From Sulfurovum sp. (GTDB lineage: Bacteria; Campylobacterota; Campylobacteria; Campylobacterales; Sulfurovaceae), in the NCBI GenBank assembly GCA_015663065.1, contig DQSX01000207.1:1-16680 (forward strand): a stretch of 16,680 nucleotides of DNA, in the 5' to 3' direction. Below are positions 14,601 through 16,680 of the stretch, piece by piece; position 1 is the first letter of the stretch, and each line of letters starts with the position of its first letter. Made by a program: the position numbers and the translations under genes. Under the pieces are notes generated by a model that was not told the DNA's origin, did no database searches, and saw nothing but the letters and a program-made list of their open reading frames with translations.

Positions 14601-15164
14601 GTTTCTCTCTTTTGAAGCATCCTGACAGGCATGAAGTGCTGCTTTTATCTGCAAAGGATCCTGACAAGTTTCAAGGAGGAAAATATCACAACCGCCATCA
14701 ATGAGACCCAAAGCACAAACCTTGTAGCCTTCATATAACTCATCATAATGGATATGTCCTAAAGAGGGAAGTTTTGTTCCCGGTCCTATGGAACCTAAAA
14801 CAAATTTAGGAGATGTCTCTGTGCCGTATTCATCACAGATCTCTTTTACTAAAGTAGCACCTTTTTTTGAGAGTTCATAAGCACGTTCACCCATCTGGTA
14901 CTCATCGAGTACCCAAGGCATCGTTCCAAACGTATTGGTCTTGATAAGATCTGCACCTGCCATCGCATAACGCTTGTGTATACGTTTAATGAGTGCGGGG
15001 GCTGTGTCGTTAAGCAGTTCGTTACATCCCTCCTGCTCTATTCCCTTCTCATCTATCCATGCTTCCTTCGGTACTTCAAGGTCTTGGATCTGTGTACCCA
15101 TGGCACCATCAATAACCAATATACGTTCTTCTAAAAGTGATTTAATTCTTTTGACAATAGACAA
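11658..15164 (-). CDS. metH: Cobalamin-dependent methionine synthase
   Basis: Transfers the methyl group of 5-methyltetrahydrofolate via cobalamin to homocysteine, giving methionine; cytosolic. 1168 aa, all four modules in order: homocysteine domain (about 1-310) with Zn ligands C230 (GFNCGTG) and C296/C297 (GGCCGTT); folate domain (about 340-620; LIGERSNATGSKAF, DVNVEFAG); cap and B12 domain (about 640-850) with the cobalt-ligand motif GDVHDVGKN (H732) and GGAALT; AdoMet reactivation domain (about 890-1168) with RYSFGYPACP (R1111). It ends at YYAV, about 30 residues before the E. coli C terminus. The start is TTG, supported by AAGAAGGGG (15171-15179) 6 nt upstream and by the match to the family N terminus. 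No cobalamin riboswitch fits in the short leader. Confidence 0.97.
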   Translation of the reverse strand: MSIVKRIKSLLEERILVIDGAMGTQIQDLEVPKEAWIDEKGIEQEGCNELLNDTAPALIKRIHKRYAMAGADLIKTNTFGTMPWVLDEYQMGERAYELSKKGATLVKEICDEYGTETSPKFVLGSIGPGTKLPSLGHIHYDELYEGYKVCALGLIDGGCDIFLLETCQDPLQIKAALHACQDASKERNTEVPVMVSVTIELSGSMLIGTDATTIVTILEPFDILSLGFNCGTGPDQVKKHLKVLSELCAIPISVHANAGLPQNKGGYTYYPMGPDEFTDKQLEFTAFDGVSFLGGCCGTTPQHIQALKKAVEVIKPKKASGSIAPSVASLFNTTELFQEPAPLLIGERSNATGSKAFRELILASDYEGTLTVGQAQVRDGAHMLDVNVEFAGRDGAKDMRAVMELYNQKIPLPLMPDATRPNTIEEGLKCIGGKPIINSTNLEDGEENFARYCHLAKKYGAVLVCLVIDEEGMARTAEKKVAIAKRMYDLAVNVHGLKAQNIMFDMLAFTVGTGEEEDRLAGLHAYNAIKEIHKIYPDVGSTLGLSNISFGLEKNARFYLNSVFLHHCIQAGMTSVIINVKHIIPLAKMTEDDIRICEELLFTPDEDSLFKFIDHFSNAVVDTEKADEAYDAMSNEEKIKKLLMDGDKERMLPLVEEVRHEIDADIIVNELLIDAMKVVGELFGSGQMQLPFVLQSAETMKTTVDYLNPYLTKQEKETDTTLVIGTVKGDVHDVGKNLVDIILSNNGFKVVNVGIKTDLQEYLDVLEAQSIQAIGMSGLLVKSTAVMKENLEAMAEMGLEIPVLLGGAALTRSFVDDFCRPIYKGPIFYCRDAFDGVIAMGRIEKFNEDPSVGLDTRLAGDMVERVEKVKKEVVIPPFSEIKQPEKVAVPTPPFWGRRVLQKEDLDLGMIFDWVNQKTVIKMHWGYKSKGLEKEAYKKLLDETVYPAYERLKQEFIEKELFEPTIIYGYYPCRSDDQELYLFDPSEGWNVDANANREPLDKVIGRAVTTFSFPRQGRKPHRALSDFFRHERHDVIALTCVSAGAKFSAYEKELYDAGKYLEYNMVHGFSVELAEALAEVAHKQIRMDLGILREDEGATLRDVRMNRYQGARYSFGYPACPDLEQSRGIFDLLKPEEFGIELSETFQIHPEQSTTALVVHHKNASYYAV

Positions 15165-15209
15165 AAAATGCCCCTTCTTAAGCTAATAATGCCGTATTGT
15201 AACCAAAAT

Positions 15210-15215
15210 ATTATA
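15210..15215 (-). promoter_or_regulatory. Probable -10 box of metH
   Basis: TATAAT on the minus strand, 45 nt before the TTG start. A second candidate, TACAAT (15196-15201), is nearer to the gene. Confidence 0.45.
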
Positions 15216-15232
15216 ATGATATAAGTTTTTGG

Positions 15233-15241
15233 TGGTACTAT
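15233..15241 (+). promoter_or_regulatory. Probable extended -10 promoter of the PAS gene
   Basis: TGGTACTAT (TGn plus TACTAT) after a T run (15226-15230), 35 nt before the ATG; back to back with the metH promoter. Confidence 0.45.
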
Positions 15242-15276
15242 ATTAAGTAAAGATTAATTATTAAGGATGGAACAAA

Positions 15277-15726
15277 ATGGGAAAAGTCATAAAAAACATT
15301 ATTACTGGTAATTCGATCACTAAGCCAGACCCGGTAGATATTGAAGTTCCATTTGATGGTGGAGTGATGATCACAGAAACAGATACAGCCGGTATCATTA
15401 CTTATGCAAACCGAAAGTTTAGAAACTTAACAGGGTATTCAAAAGAGGAGCTCATTGGTTCACCACACAGTATTAACAGGCACCCCGATATGCCTAAAGC
15501 TGCTTTTGAAGGTATGTGGCAAGTCATTAAAGGCGGAAACTACTGGGAAGGCATGGTTAAGAATATGACCAGTGAAGGGAAATATTATCTTGTTGAAGTG
15601 TGGATCAAACCAAAGTTCGATGAGAACAATGAGATCGTCGGATACATCGCAGGACGTAAAATTCCCGATAAAGAGAGAATGGACGCTGCCTTGAAACTCT
15701 ACAAAGAGATGGTCGCTGCCGAATAA
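15277..15726 (+). CDS. Stand-alone PAS protein, Aer/CetB-like
   Basis: 149-aa soluble protein made of one PAS domain (about 25-130). It closely follows the FAD-binding PAS of E. coli Aer: TYANRKFRNLTGYSKEELIG (42-61), then INRHPDMPKAAFEGMW (66-81), then GNYWEGMVKN (87-96). Counterparts of Aer N34, R57, H58, D60, W70 and W79 are N45, R68, H69, D71, W81 and W90, so flavin binding and redox sensing are likely. There is no HAMP, methyl-accepting or kinase domain, so it must signal through a partner, as C. jejuni CetB does with CetA; no such partner is nearby. AAGGATGGA precedes the ATG. An intrinsic terminator follows the stop. Confidence 0.88.
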   Translation: MGKVIKNIITGNSITKPDPVDIEVPFDGGVMITETDTAGIITYANRKFRNLTGYSKEELIGSPHSINRHPDMPKAAFEGMWQVIKGGNYWEGMVKNMTSEGKYYLVEVWIKPKFDENNEIVGYIAGRKIPDKERMDAALKLYKEMVAAE

Positions 15727-15754
15727 GCAGCTTCCTGCTCATTATCTCTTTTTA
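15726..15754 (+). terminator. Intrinsic terminator of the PAS gene
   Basis: AGCAG (15726-15730), loop CTTC, CTGCT (15735-15739), then the T-rich TCTCTTTTTAT. The stem begins at the PAS stop codon; the T run overlaps the stop of the convergent 76-aa gene. Confidence 0.6.
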
Positions 15755-15982
15755 TAAGCTTGTCTTTGCCTTTTGCAAAGCAGCGATCACTTCATCTATA
15801 TTAGCTTTGGGAATATGTACCTTCCAATCAGGTTCATCTGCGCCTGCCTGAAGTGCTATACCAATACTTGCCACAGATTCACTTTTAGGTCCGTAAGGTT
15901 CAGACACGGTTGTTACCGTGATCTTCCCATCTTTTGTACCGCTTAACGTCATTTCAGCTATATTTGTTACTGTTCCACTCAT
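15752..15982 (-). CDS. Hypothetical 76-aa protein
   Basis: I do not recognise this protein. It has no signal peptide, membrane segment or cysteine. The N-terminal half reads as alternating short strands (VTNIAEMTLSG, GKITVTTVSEPYGP); the middle has SIGIALQAGADEPDWKVHIP; the end, IDEVIAALQKAKTSL, is a likely helix, giving a small beta-plus-helix domain. It is a real gene on three counts: a good AAAGGATATAG ribosome site 3 nt before the ATG region, a near-perfect extended -10 box (16015-16023), and a terminator at its 3' border. It converges on the PAS gene. Upstream, palindrome copy 3 separates it from lpxD. Confidence 0.75.
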   Translation of the reverse strand: MSGTVTNIAEMTLSGTKDGKITVTTVSEPYGPKSESVASIGIALQAGADEPDWKVHIPKANIDEVIAALQKAKTSL

Positions 15983-16014
15983 ACTATATCCTTTATATTT
16001 TTGTATACAAAATG

Positions 16015-16023
16015 ATTATATCA
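16015..16023 (-). promoter_or_regulatory. Extended -10 promoter of the 76-aa gene
   Basis: TGATATAAT on the minus strand, a full match to TGnTATAAT, 33 nt before the ATG and directly beside palindrome copy 3. Confidence 0.7.
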
Positions 16024-16030
16024 TAAATCC

Positions 16031-16081
16031 CTTCGACATGCTCAGGGAACGATTATTTTACGGTGGCTGAGCTTGTCGAAG
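16031..16081 (+). repeat. Dispersed palindrome, copy 3
   Basis: Left arm CTTCGACATGCTCAG (16031-16045), 21-nt centre starting GGAACGATT, right arm CTGAGCTTGTCGAAG (16067-16081); 14 of 15 arm positions pair. The left arm and centre start match copy 1 except for two bases. It begins 2 nt after the lpxD stop in the direction of transcription and sits between lpxD and the promoter of the 76-aa gene, a position suited to ending lpxD transcripts or protecting their 3' ends. Confidence 0.9.
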
Positions 16082-16083
16082 CC

Positions 16084-16680
16084 CTATTTCTTACGTTTTA
16101 CCAGTCCGGCGATTTTTGCCTGCATTTTTAACCACAATTTATGATCGATAGCAGGGAAGCCTGCATAAGTTCTTCCCCCTTCAAGGTCTTTGGTCACACC
16201 ACCTCTTGCAGCAACGGTTGTAAAGGCACCAATTTCAAGATGTCCTGCAGTGGCAGCCTGTCCGCCCATGACAACATTGCGTCCAAGTATGGTTGAACCT
16301 GAAAGCCCCACATGGGAAGCACAAAGCGTGTGTTCTCCCACATCACAATTATGACCGATCTGTATGAGGTTATCGAGTTTCGTACCCGAACGAATATAGG
16401 TTGTACCAAATACCGCTCTGTCTATGGTACAGTTTGCCCCTATTTCTACTTTGTCTTCTACGACAACATTACCATTTTGATAAATTTTTATATGTTCACC
16501 CTGCTTGGTATGCGCAAAACCGTATCCGTCACTGCCGATCACTGTACCGGAGTGCATAATACACTCTGAGCCAATTTTTGTACCATGGTAAAGTGTGACA
16601 TTGGGATGCAGCAGTGTATCTGAGCCAATCGTTACATTGTCTCCTACATAACATCCGGCTAAGATCGTTACATTGTCACC
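16084..16680 (-). CDS. lpxD: UDP-3-O-acylglucosamine N-acyltransferase, C-terminal part (cut by window edge)
   Basis: Adds the N-linked hydroxyacyl chain to UDP-3-O-acylglucosamine, the third step of lipid A synthesis (cytosolic trimer). The frame stays open to the window edge, so 198 codons of the C-terminal part are present and the N-terminal uridine-binding domain lies outside. It has left-handed beta-helix hexapeptide repeats (GDNVTI, GDNVTIG, HPNVTLYHGTKIG, and onward), the block SGTVIGSDGYGFAH, IGANCTIDRAVFG, and IGHNCDVG with the likely catalytic histidine (E. coli H239, IAHN). The C-terminal helix KLWLKMQAKIAGLVKRKK is short compared with E. coli. Palindrome copy 3 follows its stop. 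Confidence 0.95.
   Translation of the reverse strand, partial: GDNVTILAGCYVGDNVTIGSDTLLHPNVTLYHGTKIGSECIMHSGTVIGSDGYGFAHTKQGEHIKIYQNGNVVVEDKVEIGANCTIDRAVFGTTYIRSGTKLDNLIQIGHNCDVGEHTLCASHVGLSGSTILGRNVVMGGQAATAGHLEIGAFTTVAARGGVTKDLEGGRTYAGFPAIDHKLWLKMQAKIAGLVKRKK

Noticed and set aside
15165..15276. Cobalamin or SAM riboswitch upstream of metH
   Set aside because: The leader is at most a few tens of nucleotides after the -10 box and no B12-box-like conserved segment was seen.

Overview
The window looks like chromosomal DNA of a Campylobacterota (epsilonproteobacterial) species, probably a Sulfurovum/Sulfurimonas-type free-living chemolithotroph. The evidence is the gene order nth / peb4-type PPIase / fba (the order I recall from Campylobacter jejuni Cj0595c-Cj0596-Cj0597, with peb4-fba also adjacent in Helicobacter pylori HP0175-HP0176), a free-standing Aer/CetB-like PAS protein, AT-rich intergenic DNA, and repeated TGnTAnAAT-type extended -10 boxes. 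Species cannot be fixed from the window. No rRNA, tRNA, CRISPR array, transposase or phage gene was seen. Sixteen protein genes are present; two are cut by the window edges and one is only 31 codons long.

Layout. (1) 1-4595, minus strand, read right to left: peb4-like SurA/PpiC foldase, a second exported chaperone-like protein made of two PPIase-less modules, fructose-bisphosphate aldolase, an ACC-deaminase/D-cysteine-desulfhydrase-like PLP enzyme, and the N-terminal part of hisD. Gaps are small or negative, so this is probably one transcription unit. (2) 4701-6302: nth (plus) converging on ppk2 (minus). (3) 6437-8293: pepD-like dipeptidase (minus), diverging from a CPXCG cysteine-rich miniprotein (plus), which converges on a DUF1653 gene (minus). 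(4) 8401-10490, plus strand: stand-alone trpB, an SMI1/KNR4-like protein, and a 31-aa lipoprotein. (5) 10542-15164, minus strand: a DRE-TIM aldolase-like protein and, as a separate unit, cobalamin-dependent metH with a clear terminator. (6) 15277-16680: PAS protein (plus), a 76-aa orphan (minus), and the C-terminal part of lpxD (minus).

Most genes are core metabolism and envelope functions: histidine, tryptophan and methionine synthesis, glycolysis/gluconeogenesis, polyphosphate, base excision repair, lipid A, and outer-membrane protein folding. The unusual content is of two kinds. First, small dispersed repeats: a palindrome with CTTCGACAAGCTCAG arms occurs three times (once in frame inside the PLP enzyme gene, twice directly after stop codons), and the same PLP gene also carries a GTGAGGC heptad array and ends in a third inverted repeat. 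Second, small or lineage-specific proteins: the duplicated PPIase-less Peb4-like chaperone between peb4 and fba, the 31-aa lipoprotein behind the SMI1-like gene, and the unrecognised 76-aa protein. I see no obvious multi-gene defence or other undescribed system; the repeat-loaded PLP gene and the duplicated chaperone are the best leads.
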